DNA from: Paguma larvata
Lineage: Eukaryota > Chordata > Mammalia > Carnivora > Viverridae
Direction of reading: 5' to 3'
Length of the DNA: 64,000 nt
Assembly: GCA_030068075.1 (NCBI GenBank)
Contig: CM057839.1
Coordinates: forward strand, 51,178,960 to 51,242,959
The translations under genes and the position numbers were made by a program. Positions 12,293-24,569 of the stretch are shown one piece after another; position 1 is the stretch's first letter, and each line of letters begins with the position of its first letter. Below the pieces are notes generated by a model. That model did not search any database. It worked only from the letters and a program-made list of their open reading frames with translations, and had not been told where the DNA came from.

Positions 12293-15200
12293 AAGAAATT
12301 TAAAGGAGCTGAGGTAAGTAAATTCTTAAGAGTGTAGCAAGTTAGTTAAATTCTTAGCTTTATGAAGGTTAGTATATGTGGGAAAAGAAAAAAAATACAA
12401 AGAAGATAAAAGGATCATAGATTGTAGCAAAATAAGAAATCAAGAAAACAAGATGAGTTACACGGAATCATATAGAAAGATAGCCTTCAAGGTTGAATAT
12501 TAACCATTTAGATAAATCTAGCTATCTTAAAATCTTGATGAGAGAAAAGTACAAAGTCAAGGCAAAGAAAAGAAGCAAGTAAATAGATCCAAGACACAGA
12601 GCAGTGAAAACAAAGGAGAGAGGATGAAAGAAATAAAGATACTTCTACTGTATCTAGATGAACAGGAAGAAGTAGAAATTGTAGATTAGATGAAAGACAG
12701 ATAGAGAAAAGAATTTGGTTTTAGTTTAGCTGTAGGAAGAAAAACTTAACTAAAAAATTCAAAATGATTCTAAGACTTCAATATGTTTTAGATGGTGATT
12801 ATTTTCATTACAAGTCCCATGAACTTATTTGTTCTTAAATTTTTTATCAGAGCTGACTTGGCTTTTATACAACTAGTACTTTAACAAAAAAAATATATCT
12901 CAGATCTGATGCTGTTTATGATGGTGTGGAAAGAAATCTGGAAACATGCCCTTATCTGGTTGTGAAGGAAAAGAATAATAACTTGGATTTCTTCAATACT
13001 ATGAAATCACTGGCTTCAACAGTAAAAAAAGAATAACCAGTTAAAAGAATCTGACCTAACACTTGAGCCAAGTGATTTAAGATTTTTATAACCTATTATA
13101 AAACTTACTTTATATACTGCCACAAATCTGTGTTAAGGCTCTGTTTTTCTTTCTCTTCATACGAAATCCAGTTCTAAAAATAGTCAAGTCTAAAAATAAA
13201 GTAAAACCCACAGATTAAGTGTAGCTTTATACATGTACAAATAACAGGGAAATCTCCACATCTTCTAGGAAAACAGATGTTGGGTTACTTATTCCCACTA
13301 AGTTTTCTACATTAGGTCAAACTTCCAGATTTTTTTTCATTAATATGGACTATATTATTATAAAACCCAAACCTGTCTTTAATTCTATTAATTAGTTCCT
13401 CTGCCCCAGAGAGATCAACGAGTTCTACTAATAAATATGAAAGTGTGAACAAAGAGTCTTATATTTGACCTCAGAGCTTGGTTTCTATCATGAAAAACAA
13501 CAGTTTACAAAATCTGCATATGTCAATACAGTGCCTAATTTATTCTTTGATACAGTTCATGGAGACAAACTCACCTACATTTTTATATTTCTCTATCCCT
13601 TTCGGAAGTCTATGCTTTCAGAAATCACTTTTTTCCTAGATATTCCTATAAAGACTAATGAGCAAAATTGGAAGAAAGGTTTTAGAATATGCGATTAATT
13701 TGCTTATCTCTGTGCCAGTTTTCCCAATCCTTAAAGGTAGCATATTCCTACCTTTGTTTATCCATAAATCAACAAACTGAACAATAAAGTAAAAAAAAAA
13801 AATTAAAATAGTATTTTTGTTAATTTGCTGTCATTCTCCAATAATACGTAAGAAGTCTATTCTCAGCCTCTTAAATTAATTCTTTCATACGTACAGATAA
13901 CTTTCTCAATGGCAGGATACTCTGGGTACTTTTCCAGTGGAGCTGAGATCTGAATTGACGGATACATACAAAGTCTCTTGTTTGGTTCTTTTAATGAAGA
14001 GCAGAATGAGGTGACCATAATTTTCACAGCTCAAGCGTATAATTTCAGGATGATTTACTACTACCAAATCACCATAAAGTTACAACAGAAACCTGAAACA
14101 GTATTGTCTGGAAAAATTGATGAGGCATAAATTATTTCCAGCTTGCATTAGAATGAGTTTTTTTATTTTAATGTGAAGAAAATAATCATGTGTATAATTC
14201 TAGAAATAACACTACCAATAAATTAAGTTAGAGTCACAAAGAAAAGAAATATTATCCTCAAAAGATCTTCTCCATAGGATTTCAAAGCAGTGGCACTTGG
14301 GAAATACATTGTGCTTGTATTTATCCTTAACCAATAAATGGAATACAAGATATTTATAGTAAAGTTTAAACTATTTTACAAGTATATTGATGATCTGGGT
14401 GTTCCCTCCCAGTTACTTGGTAAAAAAGCATTTTCATTGGAAATGAAAAAGTTGATAGTTAACCGGTTGGTGAGACAATAAAATGCCATCCTCAGATCAC
14501 TTCCAACAAGCTAAGGAAAGGGTACAGACAGATGAAGCAGCATACCGAGTTAACCATCTGCCTTCTGATCTCTGACAAAGACACCAAGAGGAGCGATTCA
14601 TAAGAAAGTAGAGCGTTCTTTGTGCCATCTGCCATAAATTAAGTTTAAGATATACTCTTTGTCTCTATTTCCTTAATTCTCTTTAAAAAGTCAGTAGACC
14701 TAGAATCAATTCATAAAAACTCATTTCAAAATATATTTTCAGTGAGTTCCAAGACTTGCTAACTCCTAGATATTGTAGAAATTCATTTTCTTTTCCCCAT
14801 ACATTTATATCTAAAGACAAAGGATATCACTACTAGTTTAATCTCTTCACCTTAATTTTCTTCATGATTTCATAAATCATATGCTTCTTCAGAGTTTATG
14901 TAAACTCTGGCCAATTCAACCAATAAACACATAGTACCTTAAAGCAGCACTGAAAGGAATCTCCAACAGAATCATTTGAAGTATGAGCTGTTAACATTTT
15001 TTATAATCCAAAGTCACAATAAGTAACTAGTTTAAATATCATTTTTCAAAAATAAAAACATTTTTAATGTAAGTATATTTAGTGTCAGTAATAAAAAAGT
15101 TTAACTAAAAAATAAACTAAAATGGCAAACTACCACCTAAAAATGTTAATAAATAATATCACATCCACTCCCAAAATTGTTCAAAAATAAAAATGGCAAC

Positions 15201-15329
15201 TCTGCTGTAAGTAAAAAGATACTATAATCAAAGACTAACATATAGAATCGATAAATTAGCAGGGTAAAAATGTCTTAGGAGATATCGTTGCTTTTAACTC
15301 ATACCATATATGACATGGACATTCACAAA

Positions 15330-16885
15330 AATAATCTATTTAAAACTACTTAGTAATAAATTTAACCAAGAAGATAAAAGACTTGTACACTGAAAACTAT
15401 AAAACATTGCTGAAAGAAATTATCAAAGGCAAATAGAGGACATTCATGTTACAGACTGAAAGATTTAATATTAAGATAACAATATTACCCAAAGTGATCT
15501 ATATATTCTGTGCGATCCCTATAAAAATCTCAATAGCATTATTTTTTCATAAATAGAAAAACCTAACCTGAGATTCATATAGAATCCCAAGCAACGCTGA
15601 ACATCCAAAACAGTCCTGGAAAAGAAAACAAAGCTGGAGGTCTCACGCTTCCTTATTTCAAAATTTACTACAAAGCTATAGAAATCCAAAAGGTGTGATA
15701 ATGACATAAGGACAGACAGAGCAATGAAACAGAAGAGAGAGCTCAGAATAAACCCTCACATATATAGTCAATTGGTTTTTGACAAGGATGCTAAAATATT
15801 CCTATGCGGATAAGATCGTCTTTTCAACAAACGGTGCTGGGAAAACTGGATATCCACATGCAAATGATTTGCAGCTGCATCCTTAGTTTTCACTGTGCAC
15901 ATAAATTAATTCAAAATGGATCAAAGACCTAAATGTGAGATCTTAAACGATAACACTCTTAGAAGAAAACAGAGAAAGTTCATGATACTGAACTTAGCAA
16001 TGATTGATTGTATGTAACGCCAAAAGTATAGACAACAGTAACAAAAAGAAAAATTAGACTTCATCAAAATTAAAAACTTTTGTGCATCAACGGACAGTGT
16101 AAAGACAGTGAAAAGACAACCTACAGAATGGGAAAAAATATTTGTAAATCATAACTGAAAATGATTAATATCCAGAATATATGAAGAACTCCTACAACTT
16201 AACAACAAAAAGACAACCCAAGTGAAACACAAGCAAGGAACTTGAATAGGCATTTCTCCAAATAAGATATACGAATGGTCAATAAGTACATGAGAAGATG
16301 TTCAATATCATTAGTCACTAGGGAAATGCAGATCAAAACTACAATAAGTTGCCACTTTACACAATGCTGGTGGGAATGTACACTGGTGTCACTGCTACAG
16401 AAAGTAGTATAACAGCTCCTCAAAAAGTTAAACACAGAATTACAATATGGTTCAGTAATATCACTTCTAGGTATATATATAATAAGAATTGAAAGTAGAG
16501 ACTCAAACAGATACTTATAGATCAATGTTTATAGTCACATTATGCACAATAATCAAAAGGTAGAAACAACTGAGTGTTCACTGATATTTGGATAAACAAA
16601 AGCTAGTATATCCATACAACAGAATATTATTGAGCCATAAAAATAAATGAAATTCTGATGTATGCTATAACATGAATAAACCATGAAAACATCATGCTGA
16701 GTAAAATAGAGACAAAAATGACAAAAAGTGCTTGGTTTTACTTAAATGAAGTACCTAGAATAGGCAAATTCATAGGGACAGAAAGTAATACAGAGGTGAC
16801 CAGGGTCTGAGGTTGGGGGATGGGAAGTTATTGTTTAATGAATATAGCGTTTCTATCTAGAATACAAAATGTTCTAGAAATAATT
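15330..16885 (+). mobile_element. L1 ORF2 3' part and 3' UTR (L1MB/MC-type), broken
   Basis: 'aagaagataaaagacttgtacac', 'caatattacccaaagtgatctatatattc', 'acaaagctggaggtctcacg', 'atcaaagacctaaatgtgaga' and 'gggaaatgcagatcaaaactac' follow the ORF2 C-terminus. It then runs into a 3' UTR ('gaatattattgagccataaaaa'). Frame broken throughout. Confidence 0.85.
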
Positions 16886-17206
16886 CAGACAAAGAAAGAC
16901 AAATACCATATGATCTCATTTATATGTGGAACCTAAAAAACACAACAAGCAAACAAAAAGCAGAGACAGACCTATAAATACAGAGAACAAACTGGTGGTT
17001 GCCAGAGGGGAGGAGGAAAGGCGATGGACAAAATGGGTCAAAGGGAATAAGAGATACAGGAAAGAAAAAAAAAGTTCTGGAAATAGATAGTAGTGATGGT
17101 TACACAGCATTGTGAATATACTTAATGACAGTGAATTATACACTTAGAAATGGTTAAAATGGTAAATTTCATGTTGTGTGTATTTCTCCACGATTAAAAA
17201 AAAAAT
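16886..17206 (+). mobile_element. Second L1 3' end, tandem to the previous one
   Basis: A separate L1 3' segment: 'gacaaataccatatgatctcatttatatgtgg', 'cagagaacaaactggtggttgcc', 'gtgaattatacacttagaaatgg' and an A-rich tail at 17195-17205. The 16620-16740 region already holds the corresponding part of the first copy, so two 3' ends lie head to tail. Confidence 0.75.
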
Positions 17207-17555
17207 CTATTCAGTGAATACCTAATTATCTCCCACTGCTGCTAAAACCCATTGTGTTTAGATTTCCAAATTACTACTAAATGTGCTCTGTGTACGTGTG
17301 CACATGCAGGTAAATTGAATCTCTCATGAAAAACAGACACAGATGCTGGTATGTTGTGCACAGTAAATACCCTAAAATGCACTTTCAAAGGTTCCAAGTA
17401 ATTATAATTGTATTCCAATTTGATTTTTATTTCGGTTACTTATGTACACCAAAATTAACAGGTCACAGAAGAACTTGAGGAAGAATATCCATAAATTCTA
17501 CTGATGGTCCAAATATACATGTTTATAGTCCAAGTACTAAAAATGAACATCATAC

Positions 17556-17633
17556 CTGATAGAGCATGATGGGTTCTATGTTGTATCCTAATTTATCTGC
17601 AAAGTTCTTAGCAATGACTGTTTTTCCACAACC
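17556..17633 (-). CDS. VWA8: VWA8 coding exon J (second half of second Walker A)
   Basis: 78 bp, 26 codons in phase 0/0: GCGKTVIAKNFADKLGYNIE then PIMLYQ. Acceptor 'catttgtag', donor 'gtatga'. G-C-G-K-T holds the catalytic Lys and Thr of the second, intact P-loop. The strand IEPIMLYQ is the partner of EYIALSRD in module 1, showing the internal repeat of the protein. About residues 450-475. The next exon (human DMTARDLLQQ...) was searched for in 1-17555 and not found, so it should lie below base 1. K for T in ADKLG is the only difference from recalled human. Confidence 0.96.
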
Positions 17634-17724
17634 CTACAAATGGAAACACAATCATTCAAGGGATATGTCAAAACAATCAAAGTCAGGAAACAGAAATCTG
17701 CAGTGAGACTGCTGCTATTCTTAC
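17634..17724 (-). other. VWA8: VWA8 intron I-J, 91 bp, interrupts Walker A
   Basis: Minimal-size intron (gtaaga...tttgtag) placed exactly between GGK and GCGKT of the second P-loop. No repeat inside. Confidence 0.93.
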
Positions 17725-17859
17725 TTTTCCTCCAATTAAACATATGTCCTTAACCATGTGTGACTGCATCATCTCAGCCAGTAGTTGTTTATGGCTTAAA
17801 GTTTGTACAAAATGGTCTGATCCACAAGCTTGACTTATTGGCCTGGTCCCAGCGGGCAC
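17725..17859 (-). CDS. VWA8: VWA8 coding exon I (first half of second Walker A)
   Basis: 135 bp, 45 codons in phase 0/0, from VPAGTRPISQACGSDHFVQT to HMVKDICLIGGK. Acceptor 'ctttaattgtag', donor 'gtaaga'. It ends inside the P-loop: the strand DICLIGGK is directly followed by GCGKT in the next exon, giving GGKGCGKT, a canonical Walker A. About residues 405-449. The N-terminal part (RPISQACGSDHF) differs from recalled human (RLLSQPCASDRF). Confidence 0.95.
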
Positions 17860-19696
17860 CTACAATTAAAGAGAAGTAAATATAATATGCATATGTGTTT
17901 CTCAAAACATTAGTAAATGAAAGAACGTAGCTGCCATTTAGAAGCTCCTAATAATCTCTTGTTCGATTCAATTCTGTACTGTTTTTGATACCTTGATAGA
18001 GCAGCAACTATTTTCTTATTCACATATCTGATTATCATTATCATCAACCCTCCAAATCAATCATCCCTCTAAAATTAAAGGCCTGTGCTGTCAGACATTT
18101 TCATAAGAATCATGTCATTTGGGGGTTATTTATAACTTATAATAACAATGTCACTACTTGAGAATGAAGTTTTTTTGTCCAAATTCCAGTGCTAAGTACA
18201 GAATCTCAAGTCAGTCTACTGGGACTCTCCAAAGTCACCAAACACGTCCTAATTTCTAAAATCCATGTCCAAAAATCCTTTTCCACTCTTAGTTTACCAC
18301 TCACTGGGAAGCCTCTGGTCTTAAAATTGTTCCTCCCATCCTTCACACCTGTTTTCTTTTATTTCCTATCTCCTCCTCATTGGTCTCGTGGGGACTCCAC
18401 TAGGAGATTTCCATGTTCTATGGAGGACTCGGGACCCATTATACCGTACACAACAGGAACCCTACAGAATTACAAGTTTGGAAGTGACAGCATCAGATTT
18501 CTATTTAAGAAAGATCTTCATGGTGGTAACATAGAAGGCTGACTGGAAGGGACTGGAGGCAATGAAGTCAGAAAGTCATTACCAAAGAGAAGCAAACAAT
18601 GAAAGCTTGCTCATGCATCATGCCTTTGGACATGTCTGAAGTGTCCTAAAGTGTCCTATCACCTTTCCGTTCCTGAGCCATTGGAAAACTCCTATGTCAT
18701 ACTTGAAAACCGTTCACTCTACATCCCACAGCCATTCCAATGCAGTCCTTACTTATCTGCCTCTGTTGAGACCATCAGCTGAGTGAGGTCATTCATCTGA
18801 AGGAGACAGAAGAGTGTACTGCCTAGAGGTCTGGTCTGTGACGTTTCTTAGCTGGTAACCATAAGTGAATCAATTACCCTCTTTATATCTGTTTTCCAAT
18901 CTATAAAATGGAGATCATAAAACTTGCCTCCAGGGTTATTGGGGGATTTAATGGCATAGTATATTTGTGGTATTATATACTTGTCAACAGACAAATATAG
19001 TGACTAATACACAGTAGGCACTAATAATATTTAATGCAGAGCCTGGCTCAGAATAGACATTAATCGATGTTCAGTTTGATAAATGAATAAATGCAGCAAC
19101 ATTAATACGTATTAATAATGTCACTTTGGAGCACATAAAAAGTCTATATAACTAAAGTGTGCTGCGGCACATAAGAAGCAAGCATTCTTCTTCCCCACAT
19201 TCACTCGTGTTTCCTTGTGATAGTTTCCCATCCCCTCAGGGTCCTCAGGGCTCTCAAAGGGTTGGAAGAAACGGAGGTAGAGCAAGCATATGGAGCTCCA
19301 TGACCAAATATCCTTCCCCTCTCCTAAAACCTCTCCAACTAGAACAGCTCCTCTTTTAACTATTACATGGAGCTAAGAAAAATCTTATTTGAACAGAGTG
19401 TCCCACAGCTGCTAAAATTTGTTTGAAAACACTATTTCTTCTCAAGGACTCAGAATACAAAATGCTTGATTCGGGACTTCATTTGATTTTCTCAGAGATC
19501 AACTTTAGCTCTTGATGAAAAACTACCCTGTTTCTCCTGGACTTGTCCAGTTTACAAACACACATGACTGTGGATACATGGATAAATATAGATACAGATA
19601 TACAGAAGTGACACTATAGAGCCAAAGAAGATTTAAAAGGATCATAAATGGGCAGAAAAAAAGCACATCTCAGAAAGCATAAACTTTATCCATTAC
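17860..19696 (-). other. VWA8: VWA8 intron H-I
   Basis: 1.8 kb with a MIR at 18805-18965. The rest (17900-18780, 19100-19690) has no clear repeat. 18190-18420 has weak L2-like wording but is not callable. Confidence 0.85.
18805..18965 (+). repeat. MIR, forward
   Basis: 'gaggtctggtctgtgacg', 'aattaccctctttatatctgttttccaatctataaaatggagat' and 'cctccagggttattgggggattta' match the MIR core and 3' half. Confidence 0.8.
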
Positions 19697-19828
19697 CTGA
19701 ATGGTCACCTCTCTTTCTGCAATCCGGACAGTCACGGAAGCTTGGGGGGAGTGGCTTTCAGTCAGCCTCTCCACTCTCACGACCTCTTTAGGAAGCACAG
19801 AGCTTTCGGAATCTTGGAGTTCAAAGCG
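19697..19828 (-). CDS. VWA8: VWA8 coding exon H (linker between AAA+ modules)
   Basis: 132 bp, 44 codons in phase 0/0, from RFELQDSESSVLPKEVVRVE to SVTVRIAEREVTIQ. Acceptor 'tgtaattttgcag', donor 'gtaatg' (weaker than its neighbours: +4 A, +5 T). The segment is charged and polar and joins the lid of module 1 to a beta-rich lead-in of module 2. It differs from recalled human more than any other exon here (VVRVERLTESHSPQ against IVKVEKMMENHVSQ), consistent with a loosely constrained linker. About residues 361-404. Confidence 0.93.
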
Positions 19829-21609
19829 CTGCAAAATTACAAGAAAATCATGTAATTTAGTTTTTATTGTAGTATTAATGTTGGATATCTGGAAGATTCG
19901 ATCTTAATTAAAACTGAAACTCACTCTATATTATAAAAGGAGAGGTAAAAAAAATTAATTAATGAGAATTTTTTCCTATTTTTACAAAAGTCATTCTACT
20001 TAAGCCAATTACTACAGATGATATGCAAATATCCCCTAAGATTTACTCAGTGACAAGAAATGAAGTCATTTACTTCCTGAACTAGTAGAATTCGCAGCCT
20101 CCATTTCTTCTTAATCAAAAGTTCCAGTTTCCTGGAAAGGATGATGAGACTCTTGACAACATGTTAAGGTAAAATAAGATTATTTTGGTTGATTTCTTAA
20201 ATCAACTGACATTAATGTTGCCTGAAATTCATAAAACCAAACTTTCTGGACACCATTCCACTCTTTGCTTGTGTAATTAGCCTAACTGATTACAATATAT
20301 TATAACAATCAGTCTTCCACAGTATCTGGCATAGTGCCTTCTATGGTATAGGTTCTCAGTATTTGTCAAACTGGATGTAAAGGCTAGGACCACTAAGACT
20401 TTACTGGATGTAAGCTATGATCTTTCTCCATACAGAACAATTATCAATGTTCTAACACTTGGTTACACCTCCCATACCAGTTGGTTATATAAAAAATTCA
20501 CACAAAGAACAAAAGCAAGTATATGGAAAATGAGAATACTAGTTGAAAATTAATTAAATCATATGCCCTAGAATAGCAGCAAGCTCAATATGAAAAGCTT
20601 AATTCATTTGCAGTATTAACAGACAGAAACTAACCCTCAAAATCCTGCCACAGTTTTAGAACATCATCACTATTGTGAAAGAGTTGAACCTCAATGCAAG
20701 AGCAGATCGCTGCTTATTCAACAGAACGCCACAACTCCAGAAAATAGATTTGGGGGAAGAAAATTATTTTCAACCTGAATGTTCTAAGCATAGCAACCCA
20801 ATTCAAGTCTTTCTGGTGTCCTAAGTACTTAAGACACTCTCTTATTCCTTTCCTCAAATCTAAGAAAAAAATGTCTATTTGTGCTATCATTAAAAAATAT
20901 GTTTTATGTATTATGCATTTTATACATGCAAATTCCCATAGTATCATATCATTTGGTAGGAGCTGCTTCCATGTTATAGACAAATAACAATTACTGACAC
21001 TAATTTCAAGCAAAAAAAAATGCCTGTATTTTAAGGGAAGTTCAATAGGAAAGGAGGAAGGCCTTAGGCTACATAATTAAATTCATTAGAATTTAGAATC
21101 TAGGGTCGTTAAATTCTAAGAAAACAAATATATTAGCTTAAAGGTATGTTTTTAACTCCAGCTATAATAACAGGATTGATTGTAGAGCAATTATATTCCA
21201 GAAATGAACACTAATGCCTTGAACCTCTTGCTATAACTGGTTATGTCATTATAAATAATTCAAGATAAAATATTTCAGTAGGATCGAAATAGTAGGCTAG
21301 AAGACCCTAAGAATACCCTAAGTAAAAGAACTCAAGTTGATGGCCTACCATCTGCTGGCATGGGAAATTTAAAGGACTGTTAATCAAAAAGGTAACTAAG
21401 GAATAAAATACATATATAATTTGCACAGACTATATGTTAGCGAGAAGTAGAAAATCAAAGTTTATTTGTCTCACCCTTTTACATTAATGAATAGTTCCTA
21501 TTGATTCTTGAATGTCAATTAAACAAACAATACTAATGTATTTTTATATACTTTCTTTGGGATTACATTATTTGAACTGTGAAATATAATTTAATAAAAG
21601 GAAATATTA

Positions 21610-22060
21610 ATTACGAGTTGGCCTGCAAGGCCTCCATATTCACCCTCACTATTCTCAAGCCTGTCCCTCCAAGCTATTCATTTTCTTCATACCTTTTTCT
21701 AGGTTCTAGAGAACTAAAAAAGAAATTCTTTGTACCATATTTCCTGGCTACCAAAAAAGTGGGTATCCCCCAGTCTCTGCTGGGCTCTCTTTACAGTGCC
21801 AATCAGCAACTAATGCCAACTGACATTACTCTCCTTAGGAGTCATGTGAACCAATTCATTCGTATCTCAGCTGGTCATCTAGCTGCCTCCTCCGCTGACA
21901 ACAGAGTCTTCATGCACATACTCCTCCATTCTTTGCTTGAATATAAACCCTATTAGGACAATATCATAATGCATCTATTTGGTTCACTCCAAATCTCCAG
22001 AATCTAGAATCATACATAGGACAGAGTCAGTGGTCAATAAAGGTTTGTTAAATGAATAAA
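21610..22060 (+). repeat. L2-like segment, forward
   Basis: 'ctgcaaggcctccatattcaccctcactattctcaagcc' and the end 'gacagagtcagtggtcaataaaggtttgttaaatgaataaac' resemble L2 wording. Diverged. Confidence 0.6.
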
Positions 22061-22079
22061 CAAAATTCTTTCCCTCTAG

Positions 22080-23000
22080 TCCTCAAAATTCTCTTTATTT
22101 TCATCAATTCTCACTTCTTTTCCCAGTGTCGCAGTAGAAAGGACTTCTGCTTTAATTATGAGTGAATGGAAAGCCACTGGAAGTCTGCTTTCTCCATCTC
22201 AGTTAATGATAATTCCATCACCCCAGAAGGTGGGTGGAAAAATATGTTCTTCCATCATTCCAAAACAAGGCAGAATGATGCTTTGGAAATGTCCTTTCAT
22301 GCCTCTCTCAGACCATATTTCCATAAATATTCTCCATGTATTCTACAGATTTCATCCCCTCTTCCTATGAAAATGTTTGTCTTCCCATTTGAAGAAACAA
22401 ATAGTTACTTCTTGATTCTACATAATCCTTGAGTGACCACTATCTTTTTGCTTCTCACCATCACTCTTAGTTTATAAGTAGTATATACTCACTGTTTCTG
22501 CTTTCCCTCTCTGATTTACTAGTCAGCTCACTGATTTTTGGCTTACAATTCCCACCACTCCACTAGCATTGTTCCTGTTAAATTCACCAATAATACTCTA
22601 TTTGACAAATTAAATAAATAAATTTGTTTTCCTATTTCTCAGTCTTTTCTGCAGGTTCTTATTCAATTACCTGACCAGGGCACATCAGGGTACTTCAGGA
22701 GTGGATCTTTTACATGTTCTCTTGTGTTCACTTTTTGAATAATCTCATCCAGTTTCAGACTATGAACTACTACTACTATATACTCTGACTACTCTTTCTC
22801 TGTCTAATTTGAAGGTTCTCTGTGTGCTGTCCAATCCTTAAATGTTGGTTCTTGTAGGGTTTAGTCTTCAGACAGTACTTCTCACCATACATGCTCCCCT
22901 TTAGTTCTTTCATCTATGTGATCAATTCGACTAACACCCACATATTACTAACTCCCAAGTGTTTATCTTTAATATCAAAATACCTCCAGATCCACATCCA
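22080..23000 (+). repeat. Probable L2 segments, forward, very diverged
   Basis: Scattered L2-like phrases ('ttaatgataattccatc', 'catctatgtgatcaattcg...taacacccacatattactaactcccaagt'). Boundaries are uncertain. Confidence 0.45.
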
Positions 23001-23687
23001 TGCTTTCAAGTGTACCAGACAGACCCAACTGGTCCTACCTAAGAAGGACAGAGAGCCAAGACATGGTACTAGAAGACCAAATGTACTTGTTGCTATACTG
23101 TAACAAAAGCATACCATTCTCAAAGTACAGCAGATTCAGAGTGAGAGTATTTTCTTTAAGACAATCTTAACTAAAAACTAGAAGTGATTTATGACTACAG
23201 AAACATGTTGTTAGAGTATCAACAACATATGATGAGTACCATCTTAGGGATGAAAGACACTTTAACCATTTTTATTGCTTGTTTAGGAAAACGAAAGTGT
23301 TCTGAATTTGAACTGACTTTTCCAGGCACTTAATATCTTCTCTCAGCTGTGTCATGAAAAAGTTCATATTACTTCATTTTATTAGACCTTCCCGTGACAT
23401 CTTCTTTATCCCTGACTATCTACCTACCACTGTTCTCCAGGCATTGTACATCTGGAATCACAGTCATTTTCTTTAACACTAGGTGCTCTATTTCAATGAC
23501 CGACGCCAACTTAGTTCAGATTTTGATTAAATCAAAGATGAATTCTAGTTCCTTTGGTCAACGTCTAGAATAAACTTAAGGTGAACTATATAGTTATATT
23601 TTCTCCTTGGTTCTTTATGCTTTTCATTTAGATTCTGTCCCCAACTACACTTCCCAGCATCTATGGGGAAGAGCTTTTTATTAGTTT

Positions 23688-23715
23688 TATTTTTATTATT
23701 ATTACTATTATTATC
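23688..23715. repeat. (ATT)n microsatellite, imperfect
   Basis: Run of TTATTATTATTACTATTATTATC in an otherwise unassigned stretch. Confidence 0.85.
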
Positions 23716-24004
23716 ATTACTGACATCACCAATGAGTGAAAATAATGTTTGTTTGGCTAGCTGATATATGGGAAAAAATCTGCTGAGATACCTAGCATCT
23801 ACTTCTGAGTTCTTCTCATTATTAGTAGCTGCATAAAGAATACTTCTTTCTATACTCCCCTTGTAGATTGTGGGGTAAGGGAGAAACAAACACCACTCCA
23901 TTTGCATAAGGTTGCAAACTCCTGGCCTCCAGGAAATGAAGGTCCTATACATAGAGTCAAGAGCTTAGTGTTCACATTCTGCCTACTCCTTAGAAATTTG
24001 GAAA

Positions 24005-24210
24005 AAAAGACACAGAGAGGGAAGGAGATAAAACATAAGAGACTCTCAAAGACTAAGAACAAACTGAGGGTGAGGGGGGTGAGGGAGGGGGGAGAGGGGG
24101 TGATGGGCATTAAAGAGGGCACGTGTTGGGATGAACACTGGGTGTTATATGTAAACCAATTTGAAAATAAACTATTATAAAAAAAATAAAAAATAATAAT
24201 AATAAAAAAA
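24005..24210 (+). mobile_element. Carnivore L1 3' end, 5'-truncated
   Basis: 'gagactctcaaagactaag', a G-rich segment at 24067-24105, 'ggcacgtgttgggatgaacactgggtgttatatg' and 'aaaccaatttgaaaataaac' followed by an A-rich tail. This is the 3' UTR of the carnivore-specific L1 lineage. Only the last about 200 bp was inserted. Confidence 0.88.
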
Positions 24211-24569
24211 AGAAATTTGCTCTTTGAGCCAAACTGCAAAAGAAAAACAAAAACTGTCTTCCATAAAAAGGAATTTGGATAAATCAATAAATTTCTTCCA
24301 AGAGTTAAATCCGTTTAAATATATAGTCATAAGATACCATATATTTGATTGGCCCTTTAGAAAATACTGCCATTAACTATACAATGAGGAAATTATGGCA
24401 TACATATTCTGAAAGAAAATCAAGCTCCATATATTATGAACCACTCTGACAAAAATAAGAACTTCATTAGTTTAAATGACAGGTCTTTAGCAATTTCCAT
24501 AGTTTTATATAAAGCCCTTACTTTTCAAGTTAATAACTTAAGTTATAGGCAGATAAATTTTAACTTTTA

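Larger units (their letters stand above)
1..17555 (-). other. VWA8: VWA8 intron downstream of exon J (partial)
   Basis: No exon found. Contents: L1 at 752-4950 with two SINEs, MLT1 fragment 7065-7385, L1 3' ends at 7430, 9795 and 15330, SINEs at 9108, 10107, 10813 and 12064, a hAT-like fragment at 10335 and an L2 piece at 9560. Stretches 1-750, 4960-7060, 8410-9090, 11040-12060 and 12310-15300 are AT-rich unique-looking sequence in which I see nothing nameable. Confidence 0.8.

Noticed and set aside
13840..14060. Minus-strand stretch with codon-like texture (LSCENYGHLILLF and EKYPEYPAIEK in different frames)
   Set aside because: The two readings are in different frames, no splice sites bound it, and it does not match the next VWA8 exon. 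It could be a very old pseudogene, but support is too thin.
23850..24287. 145-codon open frame with hydrophobic stretches
   Set aside because: It reads the reverse strand of a truncated L1 3' UTR and its A-rich tail.
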